Assembly (NCBI GenBank): GCA_026000755.1
Contig: BNZC01000004.1
Location: 1-64,000, forward strand
Length of the DNA stretch: 64,000 bases
DNA from: Clostridia bacterium
Lineage (GTDB): Bacteria; Bacillota; Clostridia; Lachnospirales; Lachnospiraceae
Direction of reading: 5' to 3'
The position numbers were made by a program, and so were the translations under genes. The notes beneath the pieces were generated by a model. The model was given only the letters and a program-made list of their open reading frames with translations. It made no database searches and was not told the origin of the DNA. Of this stretch, positions 36,136-45,005 are shown one piece after another. The first letter of the stretch is position 1; each line of letters starts with the position of its first letter.

Positions 36136-36990
36136 TTATTCTAAATTTACCCGTTTATTCATAATCAGCCCGCAAACCACAAAGAACACCGCACCCAATA
36201 TCAGATTTAAGATCAATGTACTGGAAAACAAGGGTGAAACAGAGGAGATATGGGTGCCTACTCCCCATGTGATGTCCTGTATGGGGCTTGGATTGGTAAA
36301 CGCCATAACGGTAGAGGACACAGCGTTGATCACAATGGAAAGCACGATGTAGATAGCAATGGAACTGCCTACTTTACGTTTGTTCGACTGTTGTCCGATG
36401 GCAATGCTCACATATCCGGTCAGCATGGTAAAGGCATAGCCAATCAGTAGCATAAGAACTAATACAAATAAAAATGGAACCGGGTCATAGCCGGTAAGGG
36501 CGTGAACCGTAGTCTGGGTGTGGGAAACCCCATTCAGATCGGTATAGTGTTGGACTCCGAGACCGGATAAATATTCTTTCACGGCAAAGGAGATGCTTGA
36601 AAATCCTACGCCGGAAAGGATAAAAAGGAAGCCTGACACAAGTATAACGATTGCATTTAACACGGCAAAGCAAAGGCTTGTGATGAGCTTTGACGTAAGG
36701 AGCAACCAAGGCGTTGTGGGTAGGGTAAAGCTAAGATAGCCTTGGGCAGAAAACAGATTCCGATAGAAACACAGAATCGGAAACAGTATGCTAAGTAGAA
36801 TGGCGGCTCCTATGCTTAGGCTGTATCCAATTGTAAGCAGAACGGCAATGGCAGTATAGTCGCCGGAGTGAAACAGGGGTGTCTTTGCAAATAAGACTCC
36901 AAGAATGCTAAGACCAAGCAAAATTAAGTTGACAGGCAGTAACACTCGCCCTAAGTATTTGAAATCGTGTTTGATAAGTTTTCCTAACAT
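36136..36990 (-). CDS. ABC-2 type transporter permease
   Basis: 284 residues with about six membrane segments (for example LLPVNLILLGLSILGVLF, AVLLTIGYSLSIGAAILLSI, FLFVLVLMLLIGYAFTML). It starts MLGKLIKHDFKYLGR, typical of ABC exporter permeases that work with a separate ATPase. Its start overlaps the ATPase stop by 7 bases. Substrate unknown: such pairs in Firmicutes export lantibiotics, drugs or envelope compounds. No regulator gene is adjacent. Confidence 0.88.
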   Translation of the reverse strand: MLGKLIKHDFKYLGRVLLPVNLILLGLSILGVLFAKTPLFHSGDYTAIAVLLTIGYSLSIGAAILLSILFPILCFYRNLFSAQGYLSFTLPTTPWLLLTSKLITSLCFAVLNAIVILVSGFLFILSGVGFSSISFAVKEYLSGLGVQHYTDLNGVSHTQTTVHALTGYDPVPFLFVLVLMLLIGYAFTMLTGYVSIAIGQQSNKRKVGSSIAIYIVLSIVINAVSSTVMAFTNPSPIQDITWGVGTHISSVSPLFSSTLILNLILGAVFFVVCGLIMNKRVNLE

Positions 36991-37679
36991 CTAAATACCT
37001 CCCGAAATAAAGCATCAATGGATTTGCCCTCTCTTCGGCGAATCTCTTCCGCAGGGGCTGCCAGATTTACTACGCCGTCTTTTAGGAAAATTACATCATC
37101 TAAAATAGGCTCAATATCTGTAATCAAGTGGGTAGAAAGTAGGATAGAGGCATACTCTGCATGGCTTCCGACAATGGTTTCTAAGATGTAATCCCTGGCG
37201 GCAGGGTCAACACCTGCAATGGGCTCATCTAAAATATACAAATCGGCGCGGCGGCTCATGACTAAAATCAGTTGCACCTTTTCCTTGGTACCCTTGGACA
37301 TGGTTTTTAATTTATCTGTTGGCGTGATATGGAGCTTTGACAGCATATCATATGCCCGTTCGGATTCAAAATCCGCATAGAAATCAGCGAAATAACGGAT
37401 AATGTCATTTACACGCATCCAGTCATTGAGATAGGTATGGTCGGGAAGATAAGAAATCACCTTCTTGCTTTCTACGCCTACGGGATTGCCCTTTATAAGC
37501 ACTTCACCCCCCGTAGGAGTCAAAAGCCCCGTAAGAATCTTAATTAAAGTGGTCTTTCCACTACCGTTAGGACCCAATAAGCCAATCAACCCACCTCCTT
37601 CAATCCGCAGATTTACATCGGAAAGGGCGGTCTTTTTGCCATAGTTTTTGGTTAAATTTCTGCATTCCACTAATGCCAT
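36984..37679 (-). CDS. ABC transporter ATP-binding protein
   Basis: 231 residues. Walker A GLLGPNGSGKTTLIK, Walker B DLYILDEPIAGVDPAARD and the histidine switch LLSTHLITDIE. The signature reads MSKGTKEKVQL, a variant of LSGGQ seen in the GntR-linked YtrB/BcrA-like group, which fits a small exporter. RBS AAAGGAG precedes the ATG at 37679. A consensus promoter lies at 37778-37806. It forms a two-gene operon with the permease. Confidence 0.93.
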   Translation of the reverse strand: MALVECRNLTKNYGKKTALSDVNLRIEGGGLIGLLGPNGSGKTTLIKILTGLLTPTGGEVLIKGNPVGVESKKVISYLPDHTYLNDWMRVNDIIRYFADFYADFESERAYDMLSKLHITPTDKLKTMSKGTKEKVQLILVMSRRADLYILDEPIAGVDPAARDYILETIVGSHAEYASILLSTHLITDIEPILDDVIFLKDGVVNLAAPAEEIRRREGKSIDALFREVFRC

Positions 37680-37777
37680 AGCGTTCTCCTTTCAAAAGAA
37701 ATTTCGCATTACTCTCTGCTTTTAGCTAGTTCCGGCGAAGCGTTTTTTTGCCACTGGTTAGGGTGCGAATTGTAATC

Positions 37778-37806
37778 ATCATAACCTAAAGTTTGGCATT
37801 TGTCAA
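37778..37806 (-). promoter_or_regulatory. Sigma-A promoter of the ABC operon
   Basis: On the minus strand TTGACA (37806-37801), 17 bases, TATGAT (37783-37778). Its -35 box lies 9 bases from that of the divergent promoter. Confidence 0.8.
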
Positions 37807-37815
37807 GAAATTCAA

Positions 37816-37844
37816 TTGACTTTTTCGTCTTAGAGGGGTATATT
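37816..37844 (+). promoter_or_regulatory. Sigma-A promoter of the zinc-ribbon/metG operon
   Basis: TTGACT (37816-37821), 17 bases, TATATT (37839-37844), back to back with the ABC promoter. Confidence 0.8.
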
Positions 37845-37895
37845 ATAGTAAGGACGTAATCAATCACAGGAAAACAACCACAGGAGGGATTTAGC

Positions 37896-38318
37896 ATGGA
37901 TTTTTTTCAAAAATTAGGAGAAACATTAACGGAAGCAGGCAAAGAGGTATCCCAGAAGGCGGGAGAGGTGACAGCTACTGCTCGCTTAAATCTTGCCATT
38001 CGCAGTAAACAGGATTTCATTCAAAAACAATATGCCCAGATTGGCAAGCAGTATTATGAACTGCACCAAGGGGATACGGAAGAATTGTTTGAGGAAATGA
38101 CCGCAATTCGGGATGCTCTTTTGGAAATTACCCGTTTAGAAGATGAACTTGCGGAAGCGAAAAATCAAAAAAGATGTATCAGCTGCGGTGAATTCACGGG
38201 AGCGGATGCGGTATATTGTCCAAAATGTGGTGAAAAACAAGAAGCGGTATTTGAGGGAGAAGAAGCGGTATTTAAGGAAGAAGATGAGGACAATAAGGGG
38301 GAAAAGGAAGATGAGTAA
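37896..38318 (+). CDS. Small zinc-ribbon protein with coiled-coil region
   Basis: 140 residues. The first ~85 are helical and charged (FFQKLGETLTEAGKEVSQKAG onward). Then comes a zinc ribbon with CISCG and CPKCG, and an acidic tail with two 7-residue units EAVFEGE/EAVFKEE. Such proteins are frequent in Clostridia, function unknown. RBS AGGAGGG precedes the ATG at 37896. The stop overlaps the metG start by 8 bases, so translation is coupled. Confidence 0.75.
   Translation: MDFFQKLGETLTEAGKEVSQKAGEVTATARLNLAIRSKQDFIQKQYAQIGKQYYELHQGDTEELFEEMTAIRDALLEITRLEDELAEAKNQKRCISCGEFTGADAVYCPKCGEKQEAVFEGEEAVFKEEDEDNKGEKEDE
38241..38282 (+). repeat. 21-bp direct repeat in the zinc-ribbon gene
   Basis: GAAGCGGTATTT starts both units (38241 and 38262). 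It encodes EAVF-rich heptads of the acidic tail. Confidence 0.85.
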
Positions 38319-39888
38319 GGAGCTTGGCAAAGGAAAGTACTATATGACCACTGCCATTGCCTATACTTCGGGACAGCCCCATATCGGTAATACCTATGAG
38401 ATCGTGTTGGCGGACAGCATTGCACGATATAAGCGTTTCATCGGCTACGATGTGTTTTTTCAGACAGGAACGGATGAGCATGGACAAAAGATAGAAGAAA
38501 AAGCCAAGGTGGCAGGCATTTCGCCAAAGGAATATGTAGATGGCGTTGCTGCTCAGGTAAAGGGCATTTGGGATCTGATGAACACCTCTTATGATAAATT
38601 TATCCGTACCACGGATGCAGATCATGAGGCACAGGTACAGAAGATTTTCAAGAAATTGTACGAACAAGGAGACATTTACCAGGGATTTTATGAGGGTATG
38701 TATTGTACCCCCTGTGAATCCTTTTTCAGCGAGTCCCAATTGGTCAATGGGAAATGTCCCGATTGCGGGGGGGAGGTATCTCAGAATAAGGAAGAGGTGT
38801 ATTTCTTTCGTATGAGTAAATATGCGGATCGTTTGATTGCCCATATCAATGCTCACCCGGAGTTTATTCAGCCCGTATCCCGCAAAAATGAGATGATGAA
38901 TAACTTCCTTTTGCCGGGACTGCAAGACCTATGCGTATCGCGCACTTCATTTTCATGGGGCATTCCAGTGGATTTTGACCCAAAACACGTGGTATACGTG
39001 TGGCTGGATGCCCTGACCAACTATATCACGGGGATTGGCTATAATGCCGATGGGGAAAGCAGCGAGCAATTTACCAAGAATTGGCCTGCGGACTTGCACT
39101 TAATTGGAAAGGATATTATTCGCTTTCATACGATTTACTGGCCGATTTTCCTTATGGCTCTTAATTTGCCTTTGCCCAAACAAGTGTTTGGACACCCTTG
39201 GCTCTTACAGGGCGAGGGGAAGATGAGCAAATCGAAAGGCAATGTCCTCTACGCCAATCAGCTGACAGAAGTGTTTGGTGTGGATGCGGTACGTTACTTT
39301 GTTCTCCATGAAATGCCCTTTGACAATGACGGCGTGATTTCTTGGGAGCTGTTGGTGGAACGGATCAATTCGGATTTGGCGAATACCCTTGGAAATCTTG
39401 TGAATCGCACCATTTCCATGAGCAACAAATATTTTGGTGGCGTGGTGAGTGACAAAAAAGTAAACGAGTCGGTGGATGAGGAATTAAAAAGCCTTGCAAC
39501 AGAAGCCTTACAAAAGGTTTCAGAGAAAATGGATCAGCTTAGGGTAGCCGATGCCATTACGGAAATCTTTGCGATTTTCCGCCGCTGTAACAAATATATT
39601 GACGAAACCATGCCTTGGGCTTTGGCAAAAGATGAGGCGAAACAGGATCGTTTGGCAACTGTCTTGTATTATTTGACCGAAAGCATTTGCATAGGGGCAA
39701 GTCTGTTGATAAGCTTCATGCCGGAAACAGCGAAGAAGATTTTGGAGCAGTTAAATGCAAAGCAGAGAACCTATGAGGAATTAAAAACATTTGGTCTGTA
39801 TGAAGATGGGGCAAAGGTGACGGATAAGCCACAGATACTATTTGCAAGACTGGATGTGGAAGAAGTACTAAAGGGAATCGAGGAATAG
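38311..39888 (+). CDS. metG: Methionyl-tRNA synthetase, short form
   Basis: Charges tRNA-Met. 525 residues from the ATG at 38311 (AAAGGAAG upstream). Class I motifs are AYTSGQPHIGNTYE and GKMSKSKGN; the zinc knuckle has CTPCESF and CPDCGGE. The appended C-terminal tRNA-binding (EMAP-like) domain of many bacterial enzymes is absent, as in other short MetG. A seven-base G run lies in the zinc knuckle. It is followed by tatD and ksgA, a common Firmicute order. Confidence 0.97.
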   Translation: MSKELGKGKYYMTTAIAYTSGQPHIGNTYEIVLADSIARYKRFIGYDVFFQTGTDEHGQKIEEKAKVAGISPKEYVDGVAAQVKGIWDLMNTSYDKFIRTTDADHEAQVQKIFKKLYEQGDIYQGFYEGMYCTPCESFFSESQLVNGKCPDCGGEVSQNKEEVYFFRMSKYADRLIAHINAHPEFIQPVSRKNEMMNNFLLPGLQDLCVSRTSFSWGIPVDFDPKHVVYVWLDALTNYITGIGYNADGESSEQFTKNWPADLHLIGKDIIRFHTIYWPIFLMALNLPLPKQVFGHPWLLQGEGKMSKSKGNVLYANQLTEVFGVDAVRYFVLHEMPFDNDGVISWELLVERINSDLANTLGNLVNRTISMSNKYFGGVVSDKKVNESVDEELKSLATEALQKVSEKMDQLRVADAITEIFAIFRRCNKYIDETMPWALAKDEAKQDRLATVLYYLTESICIGASLLISFMPETAKKILEQLNAKQRTYEELKTFGLYEDGAKVTDKPQILFARLDVEEVLKGIEE

Positions 39889-39926
39889 AGGCAGCAGCGG
39901 GACTTATTACATTATGGAGAACACTT

Positions 39927-40778
39927 ATGTTATTTGACAGTCACGCTCACTACGATGATGAGCAATTTGATGAGGATAGGGAAGTCTTGCTCGCCTCCAT
40001 GGCAGAGCATAAGGTGGGAGGCATTGTAAATGTTGCCGCAAGTCTCATGTCCTGCCGCAGCAGTATAGACTTAGCCAATCGCTATGATTTTATCTATGGG
40101 ACAATCGGCGTACACCCGGAGAATATTTCGGAACTGAACGAGGAAAGCTTTGCTTGGTTAGAAGAACAGGCGAAGCGTGCGGCACAGCTTAGAGCGGATC
40201 GCAAAGAAAAAGATTCTGTCTCGAAACGGGAATCGGAACGTAACGATACGCAGGAAGCCATATCTAAAATAGTCGCCATCGGAGAAATCGGACTGGACTA
40301 CCATTGGGAGAAAGAATCCGAAGGGCGAAAAGCCCAACAACAATGGTTCATACGCCAATTGGACTTGGCAAAACGCTATCATTTCCCAGTGATTATCCAT
40401 TCCCGAGATGCGGCGGCGGATACCCTAACGATCTTGAAAGAACACGCCAAAGATTTAAACTGTGTTCTGCACTGCTATTCCTATTCAAAGGAAATGGCAG
40501 TGGAATTTTTGAATCTTGGATTTTACTTAGGTATCGGCGGAGTCATCACCTTTAAGAATGGGAAAAAGCTAAGAGAAGCGGTGGAACAGGTACCTCTCGA
40601 GCGGATTTTGATCGAAACGGACTGCCCCTATCTGGCACCGGAACCATATCGAGGGAAGCGAAACTCATCCCTATATCTGCCAAAGGTAACAGAAGTCATT
40701 GCCGAGATAAAAGGGATTTCTACGCAAGAAGTAGAAGAAGCCACCTACGGTAATGCAAGCCGATTCTATCAGCTGTAA
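39927..40778 (+). CDS. tatD: TatD-family metal-dependent DNase
   Basis: 283 residues. TIM-barrel metallo-hydrolase with FDSHAHYDD (metal ligands), VAIGEIGLDYHW, VIIHSRDAAADT, LHCYSYS and IETDCPYLAPEPYRGKRN. A charged insert of about 25 residues (RADRKEKDSVSKRESERND) interrupts the usual EQAKR...KIVAIGE region. RBS TGGAGAA precedes the ATG at 39927. It lies between metG and ksgA and is likely co-transcribed with them. Probably nuclease activity in DNA repair or quality control. Confidence 0.93.
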   Translation: MLFDSHAHYDDEQFDEDREVLLASMAEHKVGGIVNVAASLMSCRSSIDLANRYDFIYGTIGVHPENISELNEESFAWLEEQAKRAAQLRADRKEKDSVSKRESERNDTQEAISKIVAIGEIGLDYHWEKESEGRKAQQQWFIRQLDLAKRYHFPVIIHSRDAAADTLTILKEHAKDLNCVLHCYSYSKEMAVEFLNLGFYLGIGGVITFKNGKKLREAVEQVPLERILIETDCPYLAPEPYRGKRNSSLYLPKVTEVIAEIKGISTQEVEEATYGNASRFYQL

Positions 40779-40802
40779 TGATAAAATAAGTTAGATGACG
40801 TA

Positions 40803-40902
40803 GTCGCAGGGTAGCCGTATCATTTTTGTGTACCCTCGCTTCGCTGGGGCAGACCCTGACTTGCGCAGGCACGGAACCAAAAATGATACGGCTACCTGCG
40901 AC
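40803..40902. repeat. Large inverted repeat between tatD and ksgA
   Basis: 26-base left arm (40803-40828, GTCGCAGGGTAGCCG...) and 25-base right arm (40878-40902) differ by one indel; the loop is 49 bases. The loop contains CTCGCTTCGCTGGGGCAGACC, whose reverse complement recurs near 44873-44897. The element could also affect read-through into ksgA. Confidence 0.85.
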
Positions 40903-40941
40903 GATCGGAGCTTACTTCGATTTGACAATGGAGAAGATAGA

Positions 40942-41817
40942 ATGCCTAATCTTGCAACTTACAACAACACCAATGCAGTCCTAAAAAAACACAACTTCCA
41001 TTTCCGCAAGAAATACGGCCAGAATTTTTTGATTGATACTCACATCATCGACAAAATCCTGCAAGCCGCCCATGTGGACAAGGAAGATTTTGTGTTGGAA
41101 ATCGGGCCGGGCATTGGTACCTTGACACAAGCTCTTTGCGAAAATGCCAAGACCGTTTTGGCAGTTGAGATTGATAAGGATTTAATCCCTATTTTAGAAG
41201 ATACCTTACAGGATTATGATAACCTTACACTTATCAATCAAGATGTCTTAAAGCTTAATCTTATGCAAGTGATTCAGGAACAAAATAACGGCCGCCCCAT
41301 TAAGGTGGTGGCAAATCTGCCCTATTACATCACAACCCCCATACTCATGGAACTGCTTGAGAGCAAACTTCCGGTAGAAAGTATTACCGTCATGGTGCAG
41401 ACAGAGGTGGCACAACGTATTCAGATTGGGCCGGGAAGCAAGGAATATGGTGCATTATCCCTTGCAGTGCAATATTATGCCGAACCTCGCCTCATCACCC
41501 ACGTTTCACCCGGCTGTTTTCTGCCAAAGCCAAATGTAGGTAGTGCCGTTTTGCATTTGCAAATTCATGATACCCCCCCCGTATCGGTAGCGGACGAGCA
41601 GTTGATGTTTCGCCTCATACGGGCATCCTTTCAGCAAAGACGAAAGACCTTGGCAAATAGCATAAGCAATGCAGAAGGGCTTTTTATTTCAAAGGAAGTA
41701 ACTTACCGAGCATTAAAAGAGATGGGCTTGTCTGAATCGGTTCGAGGAGAGGCCTTGGGACTTGTGGAGTTTGCAGACTTAAGCAATCGTTTAAGTAGTG
41801 ATACCGTTTACGCATAA
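40942..41817 (+). CDS. ksgA: 16S rRNA dimethyladenosine transferase
   Basis: Dimethylates the two adjacent adenines of the 3' end of 16S rRNA using SAM. 291 residues from the ATG at 40942 (GGAG 8 bases upstream). RKKYGQNFLID, VLEIGPGIGTLTQ and NLPYYITTPI are the expected SAM-binding and catalytic stretches. Nine-tenths along, eight C at 41573 encode DTPPVS. It follows tatD after the large palindrome. Confidence 0.96.
   Translation: MPNLATYNNTNAVLKKHNFHFRKKYGQNFLIDTHIIDKILQAAHVDKEDFVLEIGPGIGTLTQALCENAKTVLAVEIDKDLIPILEDTLQDYDNLTLINQDVLKLNLMQVIQEQNNGRPIKVVANLPYYITTPILMELLESKLPVESITVMVQTEVAQRIQIGPGSKEYGALSLAVQYYAEPRLITHVSPGCFLPKPNVGSAVLHLQIHDTPPVSVADEQLMFRLIRASFQQRRKTLANSISNAEGLFISKEVTYRALKEMGLSESVRGEALGLVEFADLSNRLSSDTVYA
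41573..41580 (+). repeat. Poly-C tract (8) in ksgA
   Basis: Encodes Thr-Pro-Pro in a C-terminal loop. Confidence 0.95.
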
Positions 41818-41927
41818 TCATTCCATAAGATGTTTTTCGTAGAAAAAACAGGGATAAGCCCTAAGCGAACCGGGAACCTTCCCTTAATACACAACATCAT
41901 TTTACCGTACGAAAGGATTTACCCCAA

Positions 41928-44075
41928 ATGGACATTATAGCAAAATTAGCAGAAGAATTAAAAATCAAAAAAGACCAAGCCAAGGCTGCGGTGGAGTTGA
42001 TTGACGAGGGCAACACCATTCCCTTTATCGCCAGATACCGTAAGGAAGCCACAGGTTCTTTAGACGATGAGGTTTTGCGCAACCTAAACGAACGTCTTGC
42101 CTATCTGCGTAATCTGGAAGAGAAGAAGGAGCAGGTGATTTCCAGTATCGAGGAACAGGGCAAGCTCACCGACGAATTAAAGGAGCAGATTTTAGCGGCA
42201 CAGACATTAGTTGCGGTGGAGGATTTGTACCGTCCCTACCGCCCGAAACGCCGAACCAGAGCCACCATTGCCAAGGAAAAAGGCTTAGAACCTTTGGCAA
42301 ATCTGATTTTACTGCAATTGTTGGATCACTCTTTAGAGCAGGAAGCCGCCGCCTACATAGATTCGGAAAAAGAAGTAAATACCGCCGAAGAAGCCATTGC
42401 AGGAGCCTGTGACATTATCGCAGAGGGCATTTCCGATGAAGCGGAATACAGAACGTATGTTCGAGAATTGACCATGCAGACAGGTAAGATCATTTCTACG
42501 GCAAAAGACCCCAAAGCGGAATCTGTGTATGAGATGTACTATGAATTTGAGGAAAGTGTTTCTAAAATAGCAGGACACCGTATATTGGCACTTAATCGGG
42601 GAGAGGCGGAAAAGGTTCTTACGGTTAAGCTTGAAACACCGGAAGATCGCATCCTGCAATACCTGGAGAAAAAAATTATTGTAAGGGACAACCCCCATAC
42701 CACAGCAGTCCTAAAGGAAACCATAGAGGACAGCTACAAACGCTTAATCGAACCTTCTATCGAGCGAGAGGTGCGAAACGAATTGACGGAAAAAGCCGAG
42801 GAATCCGCCATTTCGGTATTCGGGAAGAATTTACATCAATTGCTCATGCAGCCCCCGATTTCCAATCAAGTGGTCTTAGGTTGGGATCCTGCTTTTCGTA
42901 CGGGTTGTAAACTGGCTGTGGTGGATGCCACGGGAAAGGTCTTAGATACCACGGTGATTTACCCCACCGCCCCCCAGAATAAGGTAAGTGAATCCAAGGC
43001 TCTCTTAAAGAAATGGTTAGAGAAATATGGCATTTCCTTGATTTCACTGGGAAATGGAACGGCATCAAGGGAATCCGAAGCCATTATTGTGGAACTTAGA
43101 AAAGAGGTGAATCAGCCATTTTCCTACGTCATTGTAAATGAAGCAGGTGCCTCTGTCTACTCCGCAAGCAAGCTTGCCACAGAGGAATTTCCGAATTTTG
43201 ACGTGGGGCAGCGTAGTGCGGCTTCCATTGCAAGGCGTATCCAAGACCCTTTGGCGGAACTTGTGAAAATTGATCCCAAATCCATCGGCGTGGGTCAGTA
43301 TCAGCACGACATGAATCAGAAGAAATTAAGCGAAGCCCTAAGCGGGGTGGTGGAGGACTGTGTGAACAAGGTGGGTGTGGACTTAAATACTGCGTCCGGT
43401 TCCTTGCTGTCTTATATTTCCGGTATCAGCAAGCCCATTGCCAAGAATATCGTGGCATTTCGAGAGGAAAATGGCAGATTTCACAGCCGCTCACAGCTGC
43501 TTAAGGTGGCAAAGTTAGGACCTAAGGCATATCAGCAATGCGCAGGATTTATGCGTATTTTAGACGGGAAGAACCCCTTGGATCAGACAAGCGTTCACCC
43601 GGAAAGCTACGATGCTGCCAAACAGCTCCTTAGCCGTTTGGGTTATGATCTAAAGGACATTCGACAGGGGAAGCTTAAGGGGATTTCAAAACAGCTTCAA
43701 GACATAAAACAAGTGGCAAAGGATTTGGGGGTCGGTGAGATTACCTTGACCGATATTGTGAAAGAACTGGAGAAGCCCGCAAGGGATCCTCGTGACGAGA
43801 TGCCTTTACCCATTTTGCGTACTGATGTTCTTGAAATGAAGGACTTGACACCGGGCATGAAGCTAAAGGGAACGGTCAGGAACGTGATTGATTTCGGCGT
43901 GTTTGTGGATATTGGCGTGCATCAGGATGGCTTGGTGCATATTTCCCAGATTTGCAATCGTTTTATCAAGCATCCCCTAGAAGCCGTCAGCGTGGGCGAT
44001 GTGGTAGACGTTGAGGTTATGAGCGTGGATTTGCAGAAAAAACGGATTCAGCTTACGATGAAGTGTAAAGCGTGA
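41928..44075 (+). CDS. tex: Tex family S1 RNA-binding protein
   Basis: 715 residues in the order known for Tex: helical N terminus (IARYRKEATGSLDDEVLRN), a YqgF/RuvC-like domain (VLGWDPAFRTGCKLAVVD), helix-hairpin-helix repeats (VDLNTASGSLLSYISGIS) and a C-terminal S1 domain (GTVRNVIDFGVFVDIGVHQDGLVHIS). It binds nucleic acids, probably in transcription. RBS AAAGGA lies 9 bases before the ATG at 41928. Confidence 0.95.
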   Translation: MDIIAKLAEELKIKKDQAKAAVELIDEGNTIPFIARYRKEATGSLDDEVLRNLNERLAYLRNLEEKKEQVISSIEEQGKLTDELKEQILAAQTLVAVEDLYRPYRPKRRTRATIAKEKGLEPLANLILLQLLDHSLEQEAAAYIDSEKEVNTAEEAIAGACDIIAEGISDEAEYRTYVRELTMQTGKIISTAKDPKAESVYEMYYEFEESVSKIAGHRILALNRGEAEKVLTVKLETPEDRILQYLEKKIIVRDNPHTTAVLKETIEDSYKRLIEPSIEREVRNELTEKAEESAISVFGKNLHQLLMQPPISNQVVLGWDPAFRTGCKLAVVDATGKVLDTTVIYPTAPQNKVSESKALLKKWLEKYGISLISLGNGTASRESEAIIVELRKEVNQPFSYVIVNEAGASVYSASKLATEEFPNFDVGQRSAASIARRIQDPLAELVKIDPKSIGVGQYQHDMNQKKLSEALSGVVEDCVNKVGVDLNTASGSLLSYISGISKPIAKNIVAFREENGRFHSRSQLLKVAKLGPKAYQQCAGFMRILDGKNPLDQTSVHPESYDAAKQLLSRLGYDLKDIRQGKLKGISKQLQDIKQVAKDLGVGEITLTDIVKELEKPARDPRDEMPLPILRTDVLEMKDLTPGMKLKGTVRNVIDFGVFVDIGVHQDGLVHISQICNRFIKHPLEAVSVGDVVDVEVMSVDLQKKRIQLTMKCKA

Positions 44076-44158
44076 AGATGTGCGACCTAGTGACACAACT
44101 CGATTTATGAGGGGCAGATTGTAGAGCGGTTTGACTGGTAGAAGGGAAGCGTGGCATC

Positions 44159-44518
44159 ATGATACAATCATTTCAAAAAAATAAAAAAGGGATAGCTCTT
44201 ATGCTTTGTTCCGCCTTATTCGCTTGCGTGGGTATGTTATTTTGGAAACTGGCGGATAAGGGGATAGGCTATGTGATTTTCGGCTTTTTCCTCTACGGAT
44301 TAGGAGCTTTGACCATGCTGATCGCCTATCGCTACGGCAGTTTATCGGTCTTACAGCCCATGATGAGTACCAATTATATACTAAGCATTGTCTTGGGTTA
44401 TCTTATCTTGCACGAACGAGTAGATACTTTGAAAATTATAGGGATTCTCGTTATTATGCTTGGCGTTATCATCATATCGGTAGGAGATGGGGACAAAGCA
44501 GAGGGGGGGGAAGCATAA
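44159..44518 (+). CDS. SMR/EamA-type small membrane carrier, subunit 1
   Basis: 119 residues, four membrane segments (ALMLCSALFACVGMLFW, YVIFGFFLYGLGALTML, YILSIVLGYLILHERV, IIGILVIMLGVIIISV). The conserved glutamate of SMR transporters sits in LHERVDTLK rather than in helix 1. It resembles the half-size subunits of paired carriers such as ArnE/ArnF, which move lipid-linked sugars. RBS AAGGGAAG precedes the ATG. It ends in an eight-G tract and its stop overlaps the next start (TAATG). Confidence 0.8.
   Translation: MIQSFQKNKKGIALMLCSALFACVGMLFWKLADKGIGYVIFGFFLYGLGALTMLIAYRYGSLSVLQPMMSTNYILSIVLGYLILHERVDTLKIIGILVIMLGVIIISVGDGDKAEGGEA
44503..44510 (+). repeat. Poly-G tract (8) at the end of SMR subunit 1
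   Basis: Encodes Glu-Gly-Gly-Glu, the last codons before the stop; a slip would extend or fuse the reading frame into the next gene. Confidence 0.95.
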
Positions 44519-44862
44519 TGGGAGAAACTACCATGGCGCTTGCGGTTTTGGTTTTATCAACCATACTGGGTGCGACAGCTTCGCTGTTTTTCAAAAAGAG
44601 TTCAGGCTCTGATAGTATTGTATCCACCCTTAAAAATCCAAACCTCTATATCGGGGGGGGGATCTATCTTGTGGCGGCTTTCGCCAGTATCTGGATTTTG
44701 CGATATCTGGAATATTCGGAGGTACTGCCCCTAACCTCCATGACTTACATCTGGACCATGATTTTATCTGCGGTGGTCTTAAAAGAGAAGATTTCAGGGA
44801 AGAAAATAATTGGCGTGATTTGTATCGTGATAGGGGCGAGTTGTATCGCTGCAGGTACATGA
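44518..44862 (+). CDS. SMR/EamA-type small membrane carrier, subunit 2
   Basis: 114 residues, four membrane segments (LAVLVLSTILGATASLFF, YIGGGIYLVAAFASIWIL, SMTYIWTMILSAVVLKEK, IIGVICIVIGASCIAAG). The start overlaps the stop of subunit 1, so the pair is made together and probably forms a heterodimer. Nine G at 44653 encode Gly-Gly-Gly at the start of helix 2. The next gene is a large glycosyltransferase, which fits a role in moving an undecaprenyl-linked sugar; drug efflux is the alternative. Confidence 0.8.
   Translation: MGETTMALAVLVLSTILGATASLFFKKSSGSDSIVSTLKNPNLYIGGGIYLVAAFASIWILRYLEYSEVLPLTSMTYIWTMILSAVVLKEKISGKKIIGVICIVIGASCIAAGT
44653..44661 (+). repeat. Poly-G tract (9) in SMR subunit 2
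   Basis: Encodes Gly-Gly-Gly in a membrane helix. Confidence 0.95.
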
Positions 44863-44872
44863 CCGAAAGCAG

Positions 44873-44958
44873 GGTCTGACCCAGTGAAGCGAGGTCACTT
44901 TAGCGATTAAGCTCTGTTTTGTAGGGTGATGCTTACCGAACGTTTTTTGTTCGGTAAG
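44873..44958. repeat. Intergenic repeat pair: CAGGGTCTG element and hairpin
   Basis: CAGGGTCTGACCCAGTGAAG near 44874-44893 is the inverted relative of the loop at 40834-40858. It is followed by a perfect 10-bp hairpin CTTACCGAAC-GTTTTTT-GTTCGGTAAG (44932-44958). Confidence 0.75.
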
Positions 44959-45005
44959 AGGTTGCACTAACTTAACCCCATGAACTTCTTTAAAAGGAGT
45001 TAATA

